From NCBI RefSeq assembly GCF_000716445.1, contig NZ_JNWK01000067.1:1-41068 (forward strand): a stretch of 41,068 nt of DNA. Direction: 5' to 3'. How positions within the stretch are numbered: the first letter of the stretch is position 1; each line of letters opens with the position of its first letter. A program made the translations under genes and the position numbers. The DNA comes from Streptomyces wedmorensis (GTDB lineage: Bacteria > Actinomycetota > Actinomycetes > Streptomycetales > Streptomycetaceae). Of this stretch, positions 9,651-17,500 are shown piece by piece. A model generated the notes under the pieces. That model was not told the DNA's origin and did not search any database. It saw only the letters and a program-made list of their open reading frames with translations.

Positions 9651-9794
9651 GAGAGGCCGGGACACAGGCCAGGCGAAGCGGGCGCCGAGAGGCCAGGACA
9701 CAAGCCAGGCGAAACGGCCACCGAGAGGCCAGGACACAAGCCAGGCGAAACGGCCACCGAGAGGCCAGGACACAAACCAGGCGAAGCGACCGCC
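9651..9794. repeat. 36-bp tandem repeat, four copies
   Basis: Copies lie at 9651-9686, 9687-9722, 9723-9758 and 9759-9794. Each begins GAGAGGCC, contains GACACA and CCAGGCGAA, and ends in CGCC or CACC. The middle two are identical; the outer two differ at a few positions. There are no unique spacers, so this is not CRISPR. Being 12 codons long, it makes periodic peptides in all open frames, but no frame has a start, ribosome site or coding context. Confidence 0.85.
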
Positions 9795-9828
9795 GAGGGG
9801 CGGGATGCCGGTCAGGGGCGGCGAGGGG

Positions 9829-9856
9829 CCCGGCCGGGCTTTGGGGCCCGGCCGGG
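9829..9856 (-). terminator. Terminator downstream of manB
   Basis: An 11-bp perfect GC stem (9829-9839 with 9846-9856) with a 6-base loop lies 7 bp beyond the manB stop codon on the minus strand. Confidence 0.65.
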
Positions 9857-9862
9857 GGTGGG

Positions 9863-11224
9863 TCAGGAGCGGACGAGGGTGAGGACTTCGTCGCGGAGCT
9901 TGGCCATGGTGGGTTCGTCGCGGGCTTCGACGTTGAGGCGGAGGAGGGGCTCGGTGTTGGAGGCCCGGAGGTTGAACCACCAGTCGCCGGCGGTGACGGT
10001 GAGGCCGTCGAGCTCGTCGAAGGTGACGCCGTCGGCGTCCGCGTACGCGGCCTTGACCTTGGCGGTGCTGGCGGCCTGGTCGACGACGGTGGAGTTGATC
10101 TCGCCGGACGAGGCGTAGCGGTCGTAGGCGGAGACCAGGTCGGACAGCGCGCCCTGCTGGCCGCCGAGGGCCGCGAGGACGTGGAGGGCCGCGAGCATGC
10201 CCGTGTCCGCGTTCCAGAAGTCCTTGAAGTAGTAGTGCGCCGAGTGCTCGCCGCCGAAGATGGCACCGCTCTTCGCCATCTCCTCCTTGATGAAGGAGTG
10301 GCCGACGCGGGTACGGACGGGCTCGCCGCCGTTCTCGCGGACGACCTCGGGGACGGACCACGAGGTGATCAGGTTGTGGATGATCGTTCCGCCCGGGTGC
10401 TTGGCGAGCTCGCGAGCGGCGACCAGCGCCGTGATCGCGGACGGCGAGACCGGCTCGCCGCGCTCGTCCACGACGAAGCAGCGGTCGGCGTCGCCGTCGA
10501 ACGCGAGGCCGATGTCGGCGCCCTCCGCGACGACGCGGGCCTGCAGGTCCACGATGTTCTTCGGGTCCAGCGGGTTCGCCTCGTGGTTCGGGAACGTGCC
10601 GTCCAGCTCGAAGTACATCGGTACGGTCTCGAGCGGCAGCCCCGCGAAGACGGTGGGGACGGTGTGCCCGCCCATGCCGTTGCCCGCGTCGACGACGACC
10701 TTGAGCGGACGGATCGCCGTGAGGTCCACCAGGCCCTTGAGGTGCGCGGCGTAGTCGTCCAGCGTCTCGCGCTCGGTGATCGTTCCCGGCGTGGCGGCCG
10801 CCTCCGGCGCCCCCGTCACGGTCCACTGCTCGGCGAGCGCGCGGATGTCGGCGAGCCCCGTGTCCTGGCCGACGGGAGCGGCACCGGCGCGGCACATCTT
10901 GATGCCGTTGTACTGGGCCGGGTTGTGCGACGCGGTGAACATCGCGCCCGGCAGGCCGAGGCTGCCGGAGGCGAAGTACAGCTGGTCGGTGGAGCAGAGC
11001 CCGATGAGGGTGACATCGGCGCCGAGGCGGGCCGCGCCGCGCGCGAAGGCGTTCGCGAGGCCGGGCGACGAGGGGCGCATGTCGTAGCCGATGACGATGG
11101 CGTCCGCGTCCGTCACCCGTACGAAGGCGGCGCCGAAGAGCTCGGCGAGCGTCTCGTCCCACTGGTCGGGTACTACTCCGCGGATGTCGTACGCCTTCAC
11201 GATCTGCGACAGATCGACAGTCAC
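9863..11224 (-). CDS. manB: Phosphomannomutase/phosphoglucomutase
   Basis: A 453-residue cytosolic alpha-D-phosphohexomutase that converts mannose-6-phosphate to mannose-1-phosphate and often also glucose phosphates. Seen: AYDIRG (11-16), the phosphoserine loop TASHNP (97-102, Ser99 phosphorylated), the Mg2+ loop DGDADR (243-248), the sugar-specificity loop GGEHSAH (324-330) and the C-terminal phosphate-binding RASNTEP. The GTG at 11224 is fixed by an excellent AGGAGGGTG site 5 bases upstream. The upstream extension in the same frame has no family similarity. It forms a GDP-mannose route with manA and the manC-like gene. The neighbour order with DUF3499 matches Rv3257c/Rv3258c. Confidence 0.96.
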   Translation of the reverse strand: MTVDLSQIVKAYDIRGVVPDQWDETLAELFGAAFVRVTDADAIVIGYDMRPSSPGLANAFARGAARLGADVTLIGLCSTDQLYFASGSLGLPGAMFTASHNPAQYNGIKMCRAGAAPVGQDTGLADIRALAEQWTVTGAPEAAATPGTITERETLDDYAAHLKGLVDLTAIRPLKVVVDAGNGMGGHTVPTVFAGLPLETVPMYFELDGTFPNHEANPLDPKNIVDLQARVVAEGADIGLAFDGDADRCFVVDERGEPVSPSAITALVAARELAKHPGGTIIHNLITSWSVPEVVRENGGEPVRTRVGHSFIKEEMAKSGAIFGGEHSAHYYFKDFWNADTGMLAALHVLAALGGQQGALSDLVSAYDRYASSGEINSTVVDQAASTAKVKAAYADADGVTFDELDGLTVTAGDWWFNLRASNTEPLLRLNVEARDEPTMAKLRDEVLTLVRS

Positions 11225-11544
11225 GGATCCACCCTCCTGAGTTCTCGGCACGCGGTTGCGGCGCCTGTGCAAGGACCGCCCAAACTACCTGGGCGGACAC
11301 AGCGTGCCATGGTCTGGGGTGACCGCGCCCGCCAGGAGCCGCGGGTGGCCGGGCTTCGACGTTCCCGGGATGCCGGGCCGGTGTCGGGCGGGTGCCGGAC
11401 CGCCGGACTCTCCTGCCGGGTGGCCGCCGGGTTCCTCTGCGGGATGGCCCGTCGGCCGCCTGCCGGATGTTCTCCGCCGTCGGTTCGCCGTGCGGTTCGC
11501 CGTCAGTTGTCGGGGGGCCGGAGGCAGTTGTACGCGGCGCCGGG
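11225..11544. other. Intergenic region between manB and the DUF3499 gene
   Basis: No gene is seen in these 320 bases. They hold the manB ribosome site, many short CGCCGG-type GC runs, and a direct repeat. The 14 bases at 11506-11519 recur at 11545-11558, where they encode the last residues and stop codon of the DUF3499 protein. A third partial copy lies around 11525. A small slippage duplication of the gene's 3' end is the simplest reading. Confidence 0.55.
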
Positions 11545-11928
11545 TCAGTTGTCGGGGGAACGGAGTACGCGGAGGTGTCCGCGGCGGCCGACCTCCATGG
11601 GGTCGCCGGGGCGGCCGCCGACGCCCTTGCCGCCGGTGCCGGCCGCGCGCTCCTGGGGGCGGGCCGCTTCGCGTACCGCGTTGGCCAGGGCTTCGAGGTC
11701 GTCGCCGCTGGGGCGGGCGGGGGCGGAGGGATCGGTGAGCCGCACCACGTCCCAGCCGCGCGGGGCGGTGAGGCGCTCGCTGTGCTCGGCGCACAGGTCG
11801 TAGCAGTGGGGCTCGGCGTAGGTGGCGAGCGGGCCGAGGACCGCAGTCGAGTCGGCATAGACGTACGTCAGTGTCGCGACGGCAGGGCGGCCGCACGCGG
11901 TGCGCGAACAGCGACGTACAGGGCTCAC
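11545..11928 (-). CDS. DUF3499 family protein
   Basis: A 127-residue actinobacteria-specific protein of unknown function. Four cysteines (Cys7, Cys12, Cys42, Cys46), with His41 and His49 nearby, form a likely zinc ribbon within the conserved first 65 residues (CSRTACGRPAVATLTYVYAD, then HCYDLCAEHSERLTAPRGW). The rest is a charged, probably disordered tail. The GTG start has no Shine-Dalgarno site. A TACCGT -10-like hexamer ends 8 bases before it, so the mRNA may be leaderless. It lies upstream of manB on the same strand and is divergent from the zincin-fold gene, as in M. tuberculosis. Confidence 0.9.
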   Translation of the reverse strand: MSPVRRCSRTACGRPAVATLTYVYADSTAVLGPLATYAEPHCYDLCAEHSERLTAPRGWDVVRLTDPSAPARPSGDDLEALANAVREAARPQERAAGTGGKGVGGRPGDPMEVGRRGHLRVLRSPDN

Positions 11929-12275
11929 GACGTTGGACGGTACCGCACTCTTGACCGGGCCGCGACGACTCTCCCTCAGGTCACTCCACCGTGTCGCGGT
12001 GTGACCTCCGCCACCTCCCTTCCCGCGATGGCTGCTCTGACCTGCGAGGGAGGGATCACGGGGCGGTACGGGCAGGGAGCGTTCCGGACAGTTGGGGATA
12101 CAAAACCGGTCAACCAGGGCCAGATGGCCGATCGCGACGGGCCGTCGAATAGGGCGCGGCCTTTGCCGGAATGTTCAGGTTTCGACAGCTCGGGCGGGGG
12201 TGGTGCGAGGGCGCCCGGAGAGGTGGCGAGGATGCGCCACGGTGCGCCGGGACCGATGAGCGTTACGCTGCGTCA
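11929..12275. promoter_or_regulatory. Divergent control region, DUF3499 and zincin-fold genes
   Basis: These 347 bases separate two divergent genes and hold no gene of their own. Candidate -10 hexamers sit next to both starts (TACCGT on the minus strand, TACGCT at 12264-12269 on the plus strand), each about 7-8 bases from the start codon. No matching TTGAC -35 is convincing for either. Confidence 0.4.
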
Positions 12276-12746
12276 GTGATGGACAGTCCTGTGCCGCCGA
12301 GCCCTTCGCACCGCCCCACGGAGCCCGCCGCGGAGCCTCCGGCGGAGCCCCGGGTCCGCCGCCGCGACCGGCACGGCCGCGGGATGCGGGGACCGGTCGC
12401 GCCGCCGCAGGTGCCGCTCTCCGCGAGCCGGGCCGACACCTTCCGCGATCTCGTCCTGGATTCGGTGGAGCGCCTTGAACGCCGCTGGCCCCAGCTGGCC
12501 GACGTCGACTTCATGATCATGGAGGTGCCTCCGGCGGTTCCCGGCGAGACGGTGCCGCTGGGCGGTTCGGTGCCCGCCGAGAAGAACGAGCCGGCGAAGG
12601 TCGTCGTCTACCGGCGCCCGGTCGAGATCCGTTCGAAGAGCCGTGACGAGCGGGCGCTCCTCGTCCACGAGGTCGTCGTCGAGCAGGTCGCGGAGCTCCT
12701 GGGGCTCTCCCCCGAATCGGTCGACCCCCGGTACGGGCAGGACTGA
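12276..12746 (+). CDS. Zincin-fold 'metallopeptidase family' protein with degenerate HExxH
   Basis: A 156-residue protein of the PF06262-type zincin family, normally called metallopeptidase. The actinobacterial hallmarks RRRDRHGRGMRGPVAPP and FRDLVLDSVERLERRWPQL are present. The helix that should carry HExxH reads HEVVVEQVAELLG: His and Glu are there (about 131-132) but the second His is Val, so zinc binding and catalysis are doubtful. The start could be the GTG at 12276 or the ATG directly after it at 12279. TACGCT at 12264-12269 would place the transcript 5' end at or beside the GTG, favouring a leaderless message. It corresponds in position to Rv3259. Function unknown. Confidence 0.85.
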   Translation: MMDSPVPPSPSHRPTEPAAEPPAEPRVRRRDRHGRGMRGPVAPPQVPLSASRADTFRDLVLDSVERLERRWPQLADVDFMIMEVPPAVPGETVPLGGSVPAEKNEPAKVVVYRRPVEIRSKSRDERALLVHEVVVEQVAELLGLSPESVDPRYGQD

Positions 12747-12754
12747 CCCCGGTA

Positions 12755-13010
12755 AGGGCGAAACTCGACCAGTAAAGGCCGGACCCGACCACGTGTAGGT
12801 CGAACCCGACTCCTTGGAGGTCGAGCCTGACTCCTTGGAGGTCGAGCCTGACCCTGTAGAGGTCGAGCCCGATCCTGTAGAGGTCGAGCCCGATCCTGTA
12901 GAGGTCGAGCCCGATCCCGTACGGGCCGAACCCGACCTCCTAGAGGCTGCCCCCACCCCGTAGGGGCCGAACCCGACCCCCTGGAGGCCGGCCCGACCCT
13001 GTAGCCGTCG
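12755..13010. repeat. 21-bp tandem repeat array between convergent genes
   Basis: About eleven imperfect copies of a 21-bp unit of the form CGAGCCCGATCCTGTAGAGG plus one base fill nearly all the space between the zincin-fold gene and DUF5719. The central five or six copies are almost identical; the edges are degenerate. Unit length is two helical turns. The array makes a periodic Ser/Gly/Thr peptide on the minus strand but has no start or ribosome site there. No obvious intrinsic terminator is otherwise present between these convergent genes. Confidence 0.85.
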
Positions 13011-13019
13011 AGCGCGGGG

Positions 13020-14579
13020 TCAGTCGAGGACGCCGAGGTCCTGGCGGGCGGAGGGGACCTCGACGGTGCCGCGGTCGTCGACGAGGGTCTGGACGGTGAA
13101 CATCGGGATGCCGTCCTGGGGGACGGCGAGGGTGCGGGCGGCGTAGACCTTGCCGCCGGAGACGGGTTCGACGGTCAGGGCGTAGGAGCCGTTGAGGCCT
13201 TGGGGGACGAGGTCGGTCACGGCCGTGGTGGTGCCGGCCTTGAGGGTGAGGGTCCGGGAGACGGGGGTGCCCGCGCCGGAGCCCGCCGATGCGGTGACCT
13301 TGACCTGGGCGGCGGCCCCGGGGGCGGTGAGGGACAGGGTCGTGGCCTTGGCGCGGTTGTCGGCGACGGTCGCGCGGGCGGAGACGGCCGCGGTCGCCGG
13401 GATGAACGCGACCTCGGTGTCGGCGCCCTTGCCCCGGACCACGCGGAGGGCGGCCACGATCGGGGTGGCCTTCTTCGGGTCGCTCGGGGTGAGGACCAGG
13501 GAGCCCGCCTCGCCGCGGGTGAGGTCGGGCAGGTCGACGGAGGCCGTCATACCGGACTTCACGTGCAGGGAGCCGGCGCCGGCCGGGACGATGGTGCCGG
13601 CGGCGGTGACCAGCTGGACCTTCAGGTCGGCGTCGTCGTCGCCGGGGGCGAAGGCCACGAGCCGTACGGAGGTGGCGTCGGACGGGATGCCGGGGAGCAC
13701 GGCAGTGCTCGCCGGGTCGGCCGCGGGGGCGATCCAGTCGCTGCCGAGCTTCTCGTCGGCGGCGCCGATGGCGGCGCCGACGCGTCCGCTGCGGGTGGTG
13801 ACGTGGACGGTGACGTCGGGCTTCGCGGTCTCGCCGGTGAGGGTGGAGAGGAGCACCGGGACCGTGGAGCGGGGCGGGACCGGGATGCCCTCGGTGAACT
13901 GGGACTTGAGGGCGCCCTCGGGGCCGTACAGCTCGATGTCGGCGACGGCGGCCGTGTCGTCCGGGTTGGTGAGGTGGACGTAGTCCTGGCGTTCCTTGGC
14001 GGTGGAGGCCGCCGGGAACCAGAAGTCGGTGTCGGGGGCGCCACAGGTGAGGCCGAGGAGGCCGCGCGCGCCGCCCGCCTCGACGACGGTGGTCTGCTGG
14101 ACGGTCCAGCCGGGGGCGAGGGTGCCGGTCGCGGCACCGGTGAGGGCGGGTACGACGGCGCCCTTCGCCTCGGCGGTGACGGGCTTGCCGGGGGTGGTGA
14201 CGGTGGCGGGTGCCTGGGGGGCCTTGGACTTCTTCCCACTGGGGGCGGTGCCGCCGGAGGGGGTCGTGCTGGTGGCGGGTGTCAGCCGGGCGGTGGGCTG
14301 CCCGGTCTTGCCGGAGCCCGAGGCCGAGCCGGCCCCGGTGGCCGAGCCCGAACCGGTGCTCGTGCCCGTGCCCGGCGGGGTGTACGAGGTGTAGACGGTC
14401 TCGGCCACTTCGGAGGTGCTCGGGACCGGGCAGACCAGGCCGGCGCGCTCCACCGGGAGGCGGGTGGTGGCCTTCGCCTCGGGCGCGGCGGTGTCGGCGG
14501 GGGCGGTGAGGGCCGCGAAGCCGGTGACGGCGGCGAGGGCCGTGGCGCCCGCGATCAGGGAGAGGGTCGTGCGGTTCAC
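13020..14579 (-). CDS. DUF5719 family membrane-anchored extracellular protein
   Basis: A 519-residue protein. A hydrophobic N-terminal segment (about 6-26) acts as signal anchor. A Gly/Ser/Thr/Pro-rich linker (about 65-130) follows, then a long beta-rich extracellular region of sandwich-like repeats (for example DYVHLTNPDDTAAVADIEL, then VPVLLSTLTGETAKPDVTV). This is the layout of the actinobacterial DUF5719 family, which accompanies the large glycosyltransferase encoded just upstream. Its GTG overlaps that gene's TGA in a GTGA junction, implying translational coupling and a shared job at the cell surface. Exact function is unknown. Confidence 0.8.
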   Translation of the reverse strand: MNRTTLSLIAGATALAAVTGFAALTAPADTAAPEAKATTRLPVERAGLVCPVPSTSEVAETVYTSYTPPGTGTSTGSGSATGAGSASGSGKTGQPTARLTPATSTTPSGGTAPSGKKSKAPQAPATVTTPGKPVTAEAKGAVVPALTGAATGTLAPGWTVQQTTVVEAGGARGLLGLTCGAPDTDFWFPAASTAKERQDYVHLTNPDDTAAVADIELYGPEGALKSQFTEGIPVPPRSTVPVLLSTLTGETAKPDVTVHVTTRSGRVGAAIGAADEKLGSDWIAPAADPASTAVLPGIPSDATSVRLVAFAPGDDDADLKVQLVTAAGTIVPAGAGSLHVKSGMTASVDLPDLTRGEAGSLVLTPSDPKKATPIVAALRVVRGKGADTEVAFIPATAAVSARATVADNRAKATTLSLTAPGAAAQVKVTASAGSGAGTPVSRTLTLKAGTTTAVTDLVPQGLNGSYALTVEPVSGGKVYAARTLAVPQDGIPMFTVQTLVDDRGTVEVPSARQDLGVLD

Positions 14580-17500
14580 TGGTTGCTGCTCCCGTCGGGA
14601 CGCTGCTCGGTCTCGTGGCCCTGGGGGTGTCCGTAGCCGTAGCCGTACGGGTCGTACGCCTGCTGGTCGTACTGCTGCGGGTCGTACGCCTGCTGCTGGT
14701 CGTACTGCTGCTGCGGCTGCTCGTAGCCCTGGCCGGCGTAGGGCTGCTCGGCGTAGCCCTGGTCCGCGTAGGGCTGCTGTTCGTAGCCCTGCTGGGGGTA
14801 CGCGTACGGCTGCTGCTGGTACGGGTCGGCCGCGTACTCCTGGTAGTAGCCCTGGTCGGCGTACGGCTGGGCCTGGGGCTGGGTCTGGTCCTGAGCCTGG
14901 GGCTGGGACTGGGACTGGGTCTGGGCGTAGGCCGGGTCGTGACCGGTGTCCCACTCGCGGGGCTCGTGGGTCTGCTGCTCGGGGATCGCGGCAGATTCGG
15001 TCTCCGGGGTGGCGGCGGTCTCCGCCTCGGCCTCCGCGGCGGCGCGCAGGCGGCGGGCCCGGCGGCCGTCGCCATCGATGGCCTGGGCGGGGATCGCGAG
15101 CTCCTCCTCGGGCAGGTCGTCGTCGATCTCGCGGCGCCGCCCGGGCAGGGCGAGGACGAGGAGGACGACGGCGAGGCCGACCTGGGCCCAGATCCACGCG
15201 GCGTGGGTGAGCGGCTCGTCGTACGTGAGGTCGAGGCGGCCGCCCTGGGCGGGGAGCTGGAAGCCCTGGGCCCAGCCGTCGACGGTGGTGCGGTTCAGTT
15301 CCTTGCCGTCGAGGGTGGCGGTCCAGCCGTCGGCGGCGCGGTCGGCGAGGCGCAGGACGCGGCCTTCGGGTCCTGCCGGGACCTCGGTGTGGGCCTCGAC
15401 GGGGCCCGCGGCGACGGCGACCGGCTTGGCGGTCTCGCTCTGGGCTCCGGCCCCGGGCTTGGCGTCGGCGGGCTTGGCGTCCTCCGTCGTGGCGGCGGGC
15501 GGGACGATCATGATCCGGGCGATCTCGCGGTCCACGCGCCAGAGCGCGCTGCCGTCGAGCTGGCTGAGGCGGCTGAGGCCGGGGGTGGAGTCCAGGACGC
15601 GGCTGACCTGGCGCGGTGCGCCGTCGCGTACGAGGACGTAGCGGATCGCGTAGCCGCTGAGCTCTTCGGTCTGGTCGGCGCCGGAGCCGGCGACAAGGTG
15701 GGCGACGACGACGTCGAGGCGGGGATCGGCGTCGGCGGCGGCCGTCAGCTCGCCGTCGCCGAGGCGGGCGCCGGAGCCGCGGACCAGGGTGTAGGAGACC
15801 TCGCCGGGGGTGGTGCCGCCGAGGACGAGGGTGCGGGGCTGGTCGCGGGTGCCGCTCTCCTCGGCCACGAAGGCGGGGACCTGGACCGGGTCGCGCCGGG
15901 TCAGCGGGCCGTCGGCGCCGCCGATCATCCAGCCGGCGGCGGCGACGGCGGGGCCGAGGGCGCAGGCGAGGGCGATGAGGGCGGCGACGGGCTGGCGCCA
16001 GCCGAAGCCGTGGGCGGCGACGCGGGTGCGGCCGCCTTCGGCGCCGATCATGCCGGCGGCCAGGAGGGCGGCGCCGTAGACGAGGGTGGCGGGTCCGGCC
16101 CAGCCGGTGCCGCCGGCGCCGTTGGAGACGGCGGCGAAGAGGAGGCCGGCGAGGGCGGCGGCCCAGGCGGCGCGGACGGCGACCTGGCGGTCCTCGCGCA
16201 GCAGCCCGGCGAGGGCGGCGAGCACGAGGCCGATGAGCAGGAGGCCGCCCGTGGTGCCGGGCCCGCCGGGGCTGGTCCCGAGCAGGTCGAGCGCGCTCGC
16301 CGTGCCCGTACGGACGTCGAGGCCGGCCTCGCGCAGGAAGGCGGAGGGCCCGGTCAGGAGGGAGAGCGACCAGGGCGCGAGGACGAGGAGCGGGGTGCCG
16401 ACGGCGGCGAGGAAGCGGAGCCCGTACGCCGTGAGGTCGGTGCGGCGCACGGCGAGGACGCCGAGGCCGAGGAGGACGGCCAGCGGCCACACGATCGGGG
16501 TGAACGCCATCGCGAACGTGAGCAGGAAGGTGTACGCCCAGGTGGCACGCCAGCTGCCTCGGTCGGGCCGGTTGAAGCCGTGGGCGGCGACGGCGGCGCG
16601 GGCGATCAGCGGGAGCAGGATCGCGAGGACGGCGGTGCCGAGCCGGCCGGCGGCGAGGGCGCCGGTGGCGGCGGGCAGGAAGGCGTACGCGATGGCGGCC
16701 CAGGCGCGCAGGAGCCGGGACTCGACGATGCCGCGGGCCGCGAAGTAGGCGGTGAAGCCGGCGAGCGGGACCGAGCAGACGAGGAGCAGGGTCAGCGCGG
16801 TGGAGGTGGAGCCGAGGAACAGCGCGGAGAGCGCGGCCAGGACGGCGAGGTAGGGCGGGGCGCTCTGGGTGCCGCCGGTGCCGAGGGCGTGCCAGCCGTC
16901 GGCGTACCGCGACCAGAGGCCGGAGACGGTGTCGGGGGCGGGCAGCAGGGCGCCGCCGGCCAGCGAGCCGCCGGCGAAGAGGTTGCGGCAGGCGACGAGG
17001 GAGATGAGGAGCAGCAGGCCGAAGAGGACCGGGCCGGGCTTGCGGGCGATCTTCTTGAGCCGGGCGAACTGCTCGATCTCCAGGTAGTCGGCGTCGTCGC
17101 CGCCGGGTCCGGACTCGACGACGCCGTGGCGGGAGCCGCCGGAGTCGGCCTCGCTGCCGCCGAAGTTGGCGGTGAACTGCTCGGCGGCGGCGCGGACGGT
17201 GGCGCCGGGCGGCGGGAAGAGGGGGCGGAGTTCGCTCGCCGGGACGGCCGGGTTCTTGCGGCGCTTGCGGGCGGCCAGGATCTTCTCGGGCCGCAGCAGG
17301 GTGGCGAGGAGGCCCATGACCTCGTCGACGGCCTGGCCGGGGACCTTGCCGACGAGGTAGGCGAGGGTGCGCAGCAGGGTGCTGACGACGAGCCGCAGGA
17401 ACACGTACGGCAGGGCGGCGCCGCGGCTGTTGGCGAGCAGGGTGTAGACGGCGCCGGCCTTGTCGACGCGGTGCGGGTTGGCGGCGGTGCGGCCGGCGCA

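Larger units (their letters stand above)
9247..9862. other. Long intergenic region between Trm112-like gene and manB
   Basis: These 616 bases contain no convincing gene. They hold a short 5' region for the Trm112-like gene, a high-GC stretch, four copies of a 36-bp tandem repeat and the manB terminator, each listed separately. Several reading frames stay open on both strands because the 36-bp unit is a multiple of three, which is why artefactual proteins appear here. Confidence 0.7.

Noticed and set aside
9651..9794. Possible CRISPR array
   Set aside because: The repeats are head-to-tail without unique spacers and no cas genes are near.
9295..10266. Minus-strand frame with repeated FRLACVLASRWP peptides
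   Set aside because: It overlaps manB out of frame and draws its periodic part from the 36-bp repeat. No start, ribosome site or family similarity.
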